A DNA stretch of 64,000 nt, from contig NZ_VMSO01000006.1 in the NCBI RefSeq assembly GCF_008691045.1, forward strand, positions 62,001-126,000, read 5' to 3'. Below the pieces are notes generated by a model that saw only the letters and a list, made by a program, of their open reading frames with translations, made no database searches and was not told where the DNA came from. Shown in pieces: positions 26,748 to 33,712 of the stretch (positions are counted from its first letter, which is position 1; every line of letters starts with the position of its first letter). Origin of the DNA: Mediterraneibacter catenae (lineage in GTDB: Bacteria > Bacillota > Clostridia > Lachnospirales > Lachnospiraceae). A program made the position numbers and the translations under genes.

Positions 26748-27464
26748 TTATTCTGGCAAGTCAATCTTGCCGACAAAGCTGTAATAAATCTCAATGTCCT
26801 GTCTGCGGGTGCCGTTCTCGTCATAGCTGCACTCATGCACGACGATTTTCTCAATCATTTCCCGCAAGAGGGTGGGGGTCAATTCCTCAAAGGCAAGGTG
26901 CTTTCGGACGATACCCATAAACTTTTCCACGTTGACGGTGGCGGCCTGCGACTTGTCCAGTTCGGCCTGCAAAGCGGCGGCGCGGTCTTTCAGTTCCCGC
27001 TGTTCCTGCTCATAGTCTGCCGACAGTTCCATGAAACGCTCGTCGCTGATTTTGCCGTTCACATTGTCCTCATACAGCCGCTTGATAATGCGGCTCACTT
27101 CGGAAATACGCTCCTGCGCCTGTTCAAGCTGCTTGGTGGCTGCGGCGGTCTTTCTCTTGCCGCCGATCTCGTTCTGCTGGATAAGCAGCTTCACAAAGCG
27201 GCTCTCATGCTTGGCGGCGTATTCGGTCACCTGCCGGAGATTGGAGAGGACACCGGCGGTCAACAGGTCGGTACGGATAAAGTGCGCCGTACAGTCGCGG
27301 GTGCGCTTCTTGTAGCTGCCGCAGATGTAACAGTCCTGCTTGCGGTTCTTGTTCTGATACCGCTGCTGGTACATCACATCATGCTCAAAAAGCAGGTATT
27401 GTTCGGCGGCTCCGTAGTCGGCGTTTTTAGAGTTGATATGTTTGAGTGTTGCCAACCGCGTCAC
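26748..27464 (-). pseudogene. Relaxase N terminus fused to serine recombinase C terminus
   Basis: A 238-residue frame made of two unrelated parts. The first 29 residues (MTRLATLKHINSKNADYGAA...) are the start of a mobilization relaxase, in its usual place overlapping mobC by 38 bases. The rest is the end of a large serine recombinase: a zinc-ribbon piece (CYICGSYKKRTRDCTAHF), a long coiled coil (about 110-190) and a DUF4368-type tail (ELTPTLLREMIEKIVVHE...). The relaxase nuclease domain and the recombinase catalytic domain are both missing. An internal deletion of several kilobases in an ancestral element explains this best. It remains an open frame and may be translated. Confidence 0.85.
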
Positions 27465-27825
27465 CTACTTTCTTGAGGACTTCATACTTGAGGGCGGCAA
27501 GGTCGGCTATGGCGGCGCGTACCTCGCCGGAGAGCGCATTGTAGGGTGCGCCGTACTCGTTCAGATACCGGGCTATCTGGTTGAGGTTGCCGCCGATCCT
27601 GCCGTACTCGGCGGCCAGCTTCCCGACAGCGGAGAGCAGTTCGTCATTGACCGCCGACACATGGATAACGGAGCGTATGGTGGTGCGCCGTATCGCCTGC
27701 CGGAGAAATTCGGACTGGCTGATACCATAGGGCGCAAGCCGCGCTGTGAAGTCGGCATATTCATCTTCGGACAGCCGGGTTTTCACAACGCGGCTGCGGT
27801 GGGGTGTGTTGTATCGCTTCGGCAT
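27427..27825 (-). CDS. MobC-like relaxosome accessory protein
   Basis: A 132-residue protein with an N-terminal ribbon-helix-helix-type region (RVVKTRLSEDEYADFTARLAPYGISQSEFLRQAI) and the bacterial mobilization domain (GRIGGNLNQIARYLNEYG). MobC proteins bind near oriT and help the relaxase nick DNA. The start is the ATG at 27825; the upstream GTG lies on top of the ribosome site AAAGGAGG. It precedes the relaxase start with a 38-base overlap. Since the relaxase is truncated, it could act only with a relaxase supplied by another element. Confidence 0.9.
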   Translation of the reverse strand: MPKRYNTPHRSRVVKTRLSEDEYADFTARLAPYGISQSEFLRQAIRRTTIRSVIHVSAVNDELLSAVGKLAAEYGRIGGNLNQIARYLNEYGAPYNALSGEVRAAIADLAALKYEVLKKVGDAVGNTQTYQL

Positions 27826-27846
27826 GGGCTGTAAACCTCCTTTCAC

Positions 27847-28503
27847 TTATCACAAAAAATAGGCTGGTCTGTTAGGTATTTCCGGGGCAGTTCTCGCAAA
27901 AAACGGCCTGCCGGACGGAAATCTTTTTGCGGCGCAAGCCGCCATAGCAGGGTTTGGGGAAGGCACTCCCCAACAAGTTTCCCGCGAGGGCCAAAACCGC
28001 AGAATTGCGGATTTTGGCACCGTGGTAGAAACTTGCTCTGTAACTGCCGCAGACTGCCCCCGTCTGTTTTTTCCGTACATAGAACGGACAGGGCGGGGCT
28101 TCCGGCTCGCTGTGTGCTATCTTTTTCTTCCGTCAATATGACGCCGGAACGGGGCTTTGCTGCCCGCTGGACGGGGATTTTTCAAAATTTCTTTTGCCTT
28201 AGTAATCCGGGCAACAGGATTTTGGCAACCGGCGGGGCAGAGAAATTTTCCTTTCACTCCCTACACCACCGCGTTTTGAAATTTGCCAAACGAAACGGGA
28301 AATTTTCTCTTTGCTTCCTACTACGGACAAAAATCAAAAATGCCAAACACCGGGGCAGGAAAATTTCTCTCTCACTTACTACTACAATCCGAACAGAGCA
28401 AAATGGCCGGGAACGGAGCCGGACAACAAAAAAAGCAGCAAATCTTTTTCAGACTTACTGCTTTCGCTGGCCGCCGGTGACGGCTGGTATTCAGTTTTAG
28501 GGC
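27847..28503. other. Non-coding region with probable oriT
   Basis: About 650 bases without a supported gene, upstream of mobC. The part next to mobC (27,880-28,060) has a set of short inverted repeats, for example CCGCAGAATTGCGG near 28,003 and GGGGAAGGCACTCCCC near 27,955, and lies where mobilizable elements of this kind carry oriT. The rest (28,100-28,500) has repeated GAAATTTTCTCT-like stretches but no gene. The oriT assignment rests on position. Confidence 0.45.
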
Positions 28504-28701
28504 TTATCGGTCAAAGCGAAATTTGAACAGGGCGGCAATTAGCTTCTGCTTCACATATTCCTCAACCTCGGCGTTGACTTTCCCGTGTACTTTGGAGCAG
28601 TAGCGGATATATCCGGCGTAGTGGGAAAGAACGGTGTCGATTGCGTCCGGGTCGCCCTTATGCGCCTTGACGATTGTTTCATAGGGGAGAAGTTTACTCA
28701 T
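28504..28701 (-). CDS. Small helix-turn-helix protein of conjugative elements (Tn916 Orf8-like)
   Basis: A 65-residue protein beginning MSKLLPYETIVKAHKGDPDAIDTVLSHYAGYI, the typical sequence of helix-turn-helix domain proteins found after the sigma-like gene in Tn916- and Tn1549-type elements. In those elements it is part of a small regulatory pair. Its ATG overlaps the stop of the sigma-like gene by four bases. It is a marker of conjugative-element ancestry. Confidence 0.88.
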   Translation of the reverse strand: MSKLLPYETIVKAHKGDPDAIDTVLSHYAGYIRYCSKVHGKVNAEVEEYVKQKLIAALFKFRFDR

Positions 28702-29120
28702 AGCGTTTTCCCTCCCTCCATAAGCCGCCGGAGCCGCTTCAAGGCAAGCTGGATATGCCGCCCCGCTGTGCTGCGTGTCCGGCCAATATGTACGCCGATC
28801 ACGCGCTGCGGCTGGCGTAGGAAATAGTAGCGGAAAATTTCTTCCTGTGCCTGCTCCGGCAAGAGTGCAAGGGCGGCGGCAAGCTCCGCATGATACAGAA
28901 CGGCGGTCTGGCCGCAGGCGTTAAAAAGATATTCTTCAAGCTGTTCCGGTTCGGCAAACTGGACAAACTTCTCATTCATCAGATAGTCAAGGGAAACTTC
29001 CCGTTCCCACCTCCGGCGCAACTTCAAGATTATATCTATGGCGGCGTGACGAATGACAATTTTGCAAAAGGCATTGAAGGTGTACTGGATATGCACCTTG
29101 TAGGCTTCATCTTCGGTCAT
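28698..29120 (-). CDS. Sigma-70-like factor of conjugative elements (Tn916 Orf7-like)
   Basis: A 140-residue protein with a sigma region 2-like part (FNAFCKIVIRHAAIDIILKLRRRWEREVSL) and a region 4-like C terminus (ALLPEQAQEEIFRYYFLRQPQRVIGVHIGRTRSTAGRHIQLALKRL). The start is the ATG at 29120 after GGGGGAG; a longer open frame exists upstream without a ribosome site. In Tn916 the homologue regulates element transfer genes. Here those genes are gone. It is coupled to the small HTH gene by a four-base overlap. Confidence 0.88.
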   Translation of the reverse strand: MTEDEAYKVHIQYTFNAFCKIVIRHAAIDIILKLRRRWEREVSLDYLMNEKFVQFAEPEQLEEYLFNACGQTAVLYHAELAAALALLPEQAQEEIFRYYFLRQPQRVIGVHIGRTRSTAGRHIQLALKRLRRLMEGGKTL

Positions 29121-29300
29121 GGAAACTCCCCCTCTCTGAATAATAGTACGGGGCGGCAGCACTTCTTGCTGTCGCCCCTTGATTGCCTGTCTGCAAAGGC
29201 GGGCGGGGCTGTCAACGGCGGCGCGTTTCATCTTGACCGTTGACTGGCTCGGCTGGCTTTGCTATTTCTGAACAGTGCAGAAAGTTTTTCTCATATGATA

Positions 29301-29846
29301 TTAAAACTTATCAGCTAAAGCTGCCGCCTGCACACACCCATCTGTCTTGTCAATATCGCCTGTATTTACAACTGCCGGAATCATTACTGCACCAATCATT
29401 TTCCATTTCAATAATGCAGCAGACCGTTCAATAGGATTCCGAATACCGTCCATAACAGATTTATCATCTTCCTCGCAACAAGTAATGATGGCACACTCTT
29501 TTCCAGAAATATCTACTTCTGCATGATAGAATGAGAATAGCTTATCAATGACCGCCTTTATCTGTGACGGAATCGTGTACCAGTAAACCGGCATAGAAAA
29601 AACAACAGCGTCGGCTTCCTGAATAGCTGGGGCAATCACATTGAAATCATCATCAAACGAACAGGCTTTTCCTGTCTTGAAGCAAGTTTCGCAGGCATGA
29701 CAACCGCTTACACTCATCATAGCAGCGTCAAACCGCTTTACCGTATGCCCTTTTTTTTCCGCCGCCTGGATAAAAGCCTCTGTCATTGCAAAACTGTTTC
29801 CTTTTTTGCGGGGGCTACCTGTGATTACAACAATTTTTTTGCTCAT
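29301..29846 (-). CDS. NADPH-dependent FMN reductase / flavodoxin-like iron-sulfur flavoprotein family
   Basis: A 181-residue flavodoxin-fold oxidoreductase. The FMN phosphate loop is GSPRKKGNS (about 9-17), then SGCHACETCFKTGKAC (near 47-62) and FSMPVYWYTIPSQIKAVIDK. The cysteine pattern is like that of quinone reductase or Isf-type flavoproteins. The start is the ATG at 29846 behind AGGAGG. It is divergent from an HxlR regulator, a pairing usually tied to reactive quinone, aldehyde or redox stress. It is cargo of the mobile element. Confidence 0.9.
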   Translation of the reverse strand: MSKKIVVITGSPRKKGNSFAMTEAFIQAAEKKGHTVKRFDAAMMSVSGCHACETCFKTGKACSFDDDFNVIAPAIQEADAVVFSMPVYWYTIPSQIKAVIDKLFSFYHAEVDISGKECAIITCCEEDDKSVMDGIRNPIERSAALLKWKMIGAVMIPAVVNTGDIDKTDGCVQAAALADKF

Positions 29847-29927
29847 AAAATTTGTCCTCCTTATGATAGCGGGATTGACTTTTCCCTCTTTTGATATTAT
29901 CATAATAACAAGAATGGGATAGAAATC

Positions 29928-29952
29928 AAGTACGCACAATTAAGTGCGATAC
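29928..29952. promoter_or_regulatory. Probable HxlR operator in the divergent promoter region
   Basis: Inverted repeat AAGTACGCAC-AATTA-AGTGCG-ATAC between the flavin reductase and HxlR genes. The same AAGTACGCAC appears upstream of the DUF1349 gene at 31053, so one regulator may control both. Confidence 0.55.
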
Positions 29953-29992
29953 CAAAATCAGAGTAATATACTTACGAAAAGGAAAGTGTAAA

Positions 29993-30325
29993 ATGAGCGA
30001 ACGCAATATTTCAAATGAGTGCTTTAGAAGTACGGGATTTAGTTATACTTTATCTTTGATTAACGGAAAATACAAAATGACGATACTCTATGTTCTGGCC
30101 GAATTTGGAGTTGTACGTTTCAATGAGATGAAAAAATACATTGATGAAATTTCCTACAAAACATTAAGCTCTACCTTGAAAGAATTAGAAGCAGATAAAT
30201 TAGTCCATAGAGAAGAATATCCGCAAATTCCCCCAAAAGTCGAATACAGCCTTACAGAACGCGGAAAATCACTTATTCCTATACTGGAAACAATGTGCGA
30301 TTGGGGAGAAGAAAACAGATTGTAA
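29993..30325 (+). CDS. HxlR-family winged-helix regulator
   Basis: A 110-residue one-domain regulator. The HxlR pattern is clear: CFRSTGFSYTLSLINGKYKMTILYVLAEFGVVRFNEMKKYIDEISYKTLSSTLKELEADKLV, then the wing with PPKVEYSLTERGKSL. A cysteine at position 10 lies where redox-sensing HxlR proteins such as YodB and HypR have theirs. It is transcribed divergently from the flavin reductase, the usual regulator-target layout. GGAAAG precedes the ATG. Confidence 0.92.
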   Translation: MSERNISNECFRSTGFSYTLSLINGKYKMTILYVLAEFGVVRFNEMKKYIDEISYKTLSSTLKELEADKLVHREEYPQIPPKVEYSLTERGKSLIPILETMCDWGEENRL

Positions 30326-30365
30326 AAAGCAGACTGAAATCTGAAACGGTTTCGGTCTGCTTCTT
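30324..30365. terminator. Terminator between the HxlR and DUF1349 genes
   Basis: GCAGACTGAAA (30329-30339) pairs with TTTCGGTCTGC (30350-30360), with TTCTTC after it on plus and TTTTTACA on minus. It lies between convergent genes. Confidence 0.75.
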
Positions 30366-30401
30366 CATTGCCTTTCGCTTGTGATAGCGGCATATAATTA
30401 T

Positions 30402-30992
30402 TTATTGGCCCATACGGATATTTTTTACTGTTTTCTGCTCAAATGTGAGGTCTGAATAAACTCGGTTTCCTCCGTTTCCAACAGGCGCTTGTGCAAGAAG
30501 TCCTACTTTTACAGTGTTACTCACAGGAAGATTGAAGAACCTCATCATGTAAAAATTCTTTCCGTCAACGGAATAATGAAACGCAAAAGAGTTTCCACAT
30601 CTGCACACCTGCAACCATGCTGTGTTACCGTCAATATTACACCCGTTTGCGTCGTCTGATTCTCCATTTCGTGCGATAACGCTGACTGCGGCGTGTGTTC
30701 CAAAGTCCGTCATTTCAAAGCACGCTTTCGCCCAGTTTTTCATGTCCTGCATTACCATAATGGAAGCAGAATCATAGGTATCTTTAAAGTCGTGTGATAC
30801 CTTTACTCTCATTACAAAATCGCCTGTAATCTCTGTGTAATAAAACGGAGCGTTGCACAAAGATTCCGGTGTAATTCCTTCTTCTCCGATTGTGCCGTTG
30901 TTAAAGAAGAAATCGCTTTGTGCGGGAGCAAATATTTCTATCTTGTCCCCATCTTTTTTTACCTGTCCCTCATTTAACCATTTGAAATCCAT
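30402..30992 (-). CDS. DUF1349 domain protein
   Basis: A 196-residue soluble protein of the DUF1349 (concanavalin-like lectin/glucanase fold) family. It has WLNEGQVKKDGDKIEI at the start, FYYTEITGDFVMRVKV, AGIMV-like SASIMVMQDMKNWAKACFE, and a C-terminal VKVGLLAQAP. Some relatives are annotated as regulation-of-enolase proteins, with no solid function. Its upstream region at 31052 carries the AAGTACGCAC motif shared with the HxlR gene, so it is probably in the same regulon. It is the last cargo gene before the right end of the element. Confidence 0.88.
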   Translation of the reverse strand: MDFKWLNEGQVKKDGDKIEIFAPAQSDFFFNNGTIGEEGITPESLCNAPFYYTEITGDFVMRVKVSHDFKDTYDSASIMVMQDMKNWAKACFEMTDFGTHAAVSVIARNGESDDANGCNIDGNTAWLQVCRCGNSFAFHYSVDGKNFYMMRFFNLPVSNTVKVGLLAQAPVGNGGNRVYSDLTFEQKTVKNIRMGQ

Positions 30993-31051
30993 AGAGACAT
31001 CCTCCTTGTTGAAAAGTACAAGTTTATCATAGTTCCATAGACAGCCTTTGT

Positions 31052-31081
31052 AAAGTACGCACTTTATCGTAAGATACTTAC
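31052..31081. promoter_or_regulatory. Second probable HxlR operator, before DUF1349
   Basis: AAAGTACGCACTTTATCGTA followed by AGATACTTAC. It shares the ten bases AAGTACGCAC with the site between the reductase and hxlR genes, and also holds GTAAG...CTTAC in inverted order. Confidence 0.5.
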
Positions 31082-31173
31082 CTCAAAGTAATAAATTGAA
31101 AAGTAGCTCAATATTCGGAATAGAGGGGCTGCTGTCTATAAATTCTTGTGTGTTACTTTATGGCACATGAGCA

Positions 31174-31445
31174 TTATACCGGGGCTTGTCCTGGTATCCG
31201 AGGAGAAAGTTCTCCGCAATTGAGAAATCCGCTATCATGGCGTTTTTGTGACGGTCTGAAGGAATATATCCGATTCCCAGTTTCTTTCGCTCTTTTACCG
31301 ACATCTTCCGCGCTTCTGTCCCGTTGATGATCAGAGATCCCTCTTTCATCTTTTTATTCCCGACGATCAGGGATTCCAGCTCCTGCTGCCCGTTCCCGTC
31401 CACGCCTGCAATCCCGAGGATATCTGTCACCTCTCTTCCTTTGTA
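31174..31445 (-). pseudogene. Nucleoside ABC ATPase, middle fragment (start of second ABC domain)
   Basis: Just 15 bases after the stop of the binding-protein gene the frame reads YKGREVTDILGIAGVDGNGQ, the start of the second ABC domain of a nucleoside/sugar ATPase, followed by IGYIPSDRHKNAMIADFSIAENFLLG. The whole first ABC domain, about 250 residues, is absent, so a deletion joined the intergenic region to the middle of the gene. The fragment ends at the mobile-element junction near 31174 (RYN), with four element-encoded codons before a stop. The GTG at 31430 could start translation but the product would be a non-functional piece. Confidence 0.87.
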
Positions 31446-32480
31446 TCAGTCCAGTTCATTCGGTACTTCGATCTCTCCCGAAATGATTTCTTCGCGGATC
31501 TCATCCAGACGGGAGATGATATCGTCCGGCACTTTGATATTGCTCCCTTCCACTGTGTAGTCCACACCGCCGTCGCTTAATCCGAGCAACTGATTTTCTC
31601 CCGTATAAGTGTCATTCACTACGCTCGCTATCGCTTCATACGCACAGGTATCCAGCTTCTTGAGCATACTTGCCATGATATAGTCCGGCGCGATATTGTT
31701 CTGGTTTAAGTTCACGCCGATGGCTGCGAAGCCTTTCTCCTCTGCCGCCTGGAAAACGCCCATTCCCGATGCACCCGCCGCATGGAAGATCACGTCCGCT
31801 CCTTTCTCATTAAACGTATTGGCGATGGTCTTGGCTGTGGTCGGATCATTAAAACTTCCGGCGTAATCGATCAGTACATTGATATCCGGATCCACGTACT
31901 CCGCGCCTGCCCTGTAGCCTGCTGCAAACTCATTGATCAGCGGGTTGTCCACACCTCCGATGAATCCGATAGTATCGCCGTCTGAGAGCTTGCCGTCAAT
32001 CTGCTCCTGTTTCGCAAGGACTGCCAGCGCTCCCACCATGAAGCTTCCCTCCTGAGCCTTACAGGAGTAGGACGCTACATTCGGGAGATCGGAGGTCGCA
32101 TCGAGAAGCGCAAATTTCTGGTCTGTGTAAACAGACGCAACATTTTCCAGTGCATCCACCTGTTCATCACCTACACAGATGATAAGATCATACTCTTCCG
32201 AGGACGCCATCTCATCCTGAATGATCTCCTCGTCTGCCACGGATTTTGGCTCTACCTGGTCATATGTAATACCAAAATCCTCTGCTGCTTTTCTCACCCC
32301 TTCAAGGTCAAGGTCATTGAACGAATTTCCTCCCAGTCCTGCCTGTGTGAAAATGATCCCGATGTGAGGCGCCCCCGGGGTTCCCTCTTCCTCATCGCCG
32401 CCCGCGGCGCATCCTGCCATGGACGCTGTGAGACAGACCGCCATGGAGACAGCAGCGATCCGCTTCAATTGTTTCTTCAT
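31446..32480 (-). CDS. BMP-family nucleoside-binding lipoprotein
   Basis: A 344-residue extracytoplasmic substrate-binding protein. The signal peptide ends in the lipobox TASMAGC with Cys24 as lipid attachment site. The mature part matches the BMP (basic membrane protein/PnrA) family, whose members bind purine nucleosides: GIIFTQAGLGGNSFNDL, CVGDEQVDALENVA, GFIGGVDNPLINEFAAGY and VIFHAAGASGMGVFQAA. It is first in the nucleoside operon and appears intact, although its ATPase partner is destroyed. AGGAGG precedes the ATG. Its promoter carries a GntR-like operator. Confidence 0.94.
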   Translation of the reverse strand: MKKQLKRIAAVSMAVCLTASMAGCAAGGDEEEGTPGAPHIGIIFTQAGLGGNSFNDLDLEGVRKAAEDFGITYDQVEPKSVADEEIIQDEMASSEEYDLIICVGDEQVDALENVASVYTDQKFALLDATSDLPNVASYSCKAQEGSFMVGALAVLAKQEQIDGKLSDGDTIGFIGGVDNPLINEFAAGYRAGAEYVDPDINVLIDYAGSFNDPTTAKTIANTFNEKGADVIFHAAGASGMGVFQAAEEKGFAAIGVNLNQNNIAPDYIMASMLKKLDTCAYEAIASVVNDTYTGENQLLGLSDGGVDYTVEGSNIKVPDDIISRLDEIREEIISGEIEVPNELD

Positions 32481-32520
32481 TTTTCTCCTCCTTTTTCAGT
32501 TTGTTGTACCTTTTCTTTTT

Positions 32521-32571
32521 ACTTGTTGTACAAGTTAATTTATATATAGCTCAAGTTGTTAAATATGTAAA
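32521..32571 (-). promoter_or_regulatory. Promoter and GntR-like operator of the nucleoside operon
   Basis: On the minus strand TTTACA (32566-32571), a 17-base spacer and TATATA (32543-32548). At the expected transcript start lies the inverted repeat ACTTG-TTGTA-CAAGT (32521-32535), which includes TGTACAAGT of the palindrome at the gntR promoter. Confidence 0.68.
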
Positions 32572-32650
32572 GCATTCGCCAGATGTAAGAAATATTTTCA
32601 TGAATTGTGCATAAATAGTCAATAGCTGTTTTGTATGGTATTACTAAAAC

Positions 32651-32706
32651 AAAAAATCGGAGGGAACCCACAAACTAGTGGAATTCTCTCCGATTATCTT
32701 TTTTTA
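32651..32706. terminator. Bidirectional terminator after the nuclease gene
   Basis: AATCGGAG (32655-32662) pairs with CTCCGATT (32688-32695) with a further inner stem. T-runs follow on both strands (ATCTTTTTTT on plus, TTTTTTG on minus). Confidence 0.85.
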
Positions 32707-32712
32707 CTGAGA

Positions 32713-33660
32713 TCATGGTTTACAGCGTCCGCACGGTTCGTATCCGTCCTCAATCAATTCATCCCGTGTTCCCGTAAACTCTCTTTTATTTTTCTTTTTT
32801 ATATCGTCCGCACCGGAACAGCCCGGATCATGAAACTTTTTTGTGTTTTCATTTAAAATGTATGTCTGCCCGTTCTCATCTCCGCCGGTCTTTATATCAG
32901 ATATTTCTATATCGGCTGCTTCTTCGCTCTCCCAGTTTTCTCCCGTGGCGTAATTGATCGTGATCTGCGGCTGTACATTATATACATATACATTGAAACA
33001 GATTCCGGCTCCGTTATCTTCCACGGACTCGGCTTCCATCTGCACGCCCGAAGCGACAAGATCCTCTCCCTCAAAAATCGGCGTCACCCGGTACAATACA
33101 TGATTGTCCGTCTCATGGATATAATCGGCTACCATATTTTCAAAGGGGAGCATCCCCTCCGTGTTCATGTACCGGGTTCCTGTAATAAGGTTTTCCTCAT
33201 TGGCATTCTCTCCGGTAAGCTGGAAGCCGATCAGATGACAGCGGTTATAGACATAACCGCCCTCCACGCTGTCATACTTCTCGTTTACCCACCCGGACGG
33301 CTTTACCTCGCTGATGCCCTCCCTGTCTTCTGTGGGCATTGTCTCTTCGCCTACGCAGGCCTGCGCCTCGCCGCATCTTCCCATCTCATCCAGTTCACTG
33401 TACTCTTCAAAAGGCACTGTCGTAAGTTCGTAGTCCTCAAACTCCGGCTGGTTGTCATTGATCTCCACATACGGCTCCCCGCTGTACTCCGGCACATCTT
33501 CCACTGTGTCGGCAGTCTGCACTGAGGAGCTGCTGTCTTCACTGATATCAGCAGTATCTCCACTGTACGCAGCACTCCCGTCCGGGCTGCCGCAGGCTGT
33601 CAGTGAGAAAGCCAGCAGCAGAGCACACCATATTGCCCGTATCTTTTTCCCTGTTTTCAT
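32713..33660 (-). CDS. Secreted lipoprotein DNA/RNA non-specific endonuclease with C-terminal Cys-rich domain
   Basis: A 315-residue exported nuclease. The lipobox SLTACGS places the lipid on Cys23. A low-complexity acidic linker (about 25-65) precedes the nuclease domain, with the EndA/NUC motif YNRCHLIGFQLTGENANEENL (about 137-157), where the histidine is the general base and the asparagine binds metal. The last 50 residues (YILNENTKKFHDPGC...CGRCKP) form a Cys/His module like the separate small protein at 11.0 kb. Relatives include DNA-entry nucleases; here a role in degrading external DNA is likely. Confidence 0.9.
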   Translation of the reverse strand: MKTGKKIRAIWCALLLAFSLTACGSPDGSAAYSGDTADISEDSSSSVQTADTVEDVPEYSGEPYVEINDNQPEFEDYELTTVPFEEYSELDEMGRCGEAQACVGEETMPTEDREGISEVKPSGWVNEKYDSVEGGYVYNRCHLIGFQLTGENANEENLITGTRYMNTEGMLPFENMVADYIHETDNHVLYRVTPIFEGEDLVASGVQMEAESVEDNGAGICFNVYVYNVQPQITINYATGENWESEEAADIEISDIKTGGDENGQTYILNENTKKFHDPGCSGADDIKKKNKREFTGTRDELIEDGYEPCGRCKP

Positions 33661-33712
33661 CTTCGTCCTCCCCGTAAACAGATGTTCTGTACATCTGCTA
33701 CTCTAGCACGAA

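Larger units (their letters stand above)
26656..31175. mobile_element. Deleted mobilizable element inserted in the ABC ATPase gene
   Basis: About 4.5 kb splits the second ABC domain. Joining 31176 (minus strand ...CGGTATAA) to 26657 (CAGCCACGG...) restores the reading frame as RYNSHG. That predicts a precise insertion with a two-base AA (TT on plus) duplication. Both ends begin with related inward sequence, TACTGATGTGCGATAAAG at 26658 and TGCTCATGTGCCATAAAG reading in from 31173, 15 of 18 bases equal. Contents: recombinase C terminus next to the left end, MobC, a probable oriT, HTH and sigma-like genes, a flavin reductase with HxlR regulator, DUF1349. The recombinase lacks its catalytic domain, so the element cannot move alone. 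Confidence 0.85.

Noticed and set aside
28100-28500. CRISPR-like or tandem repeat array in the mobile element
   Set aside because: GAAATTTTCTCT-like words recur irregularly, but spacing and sequence are not constant, and no cas gene is near.
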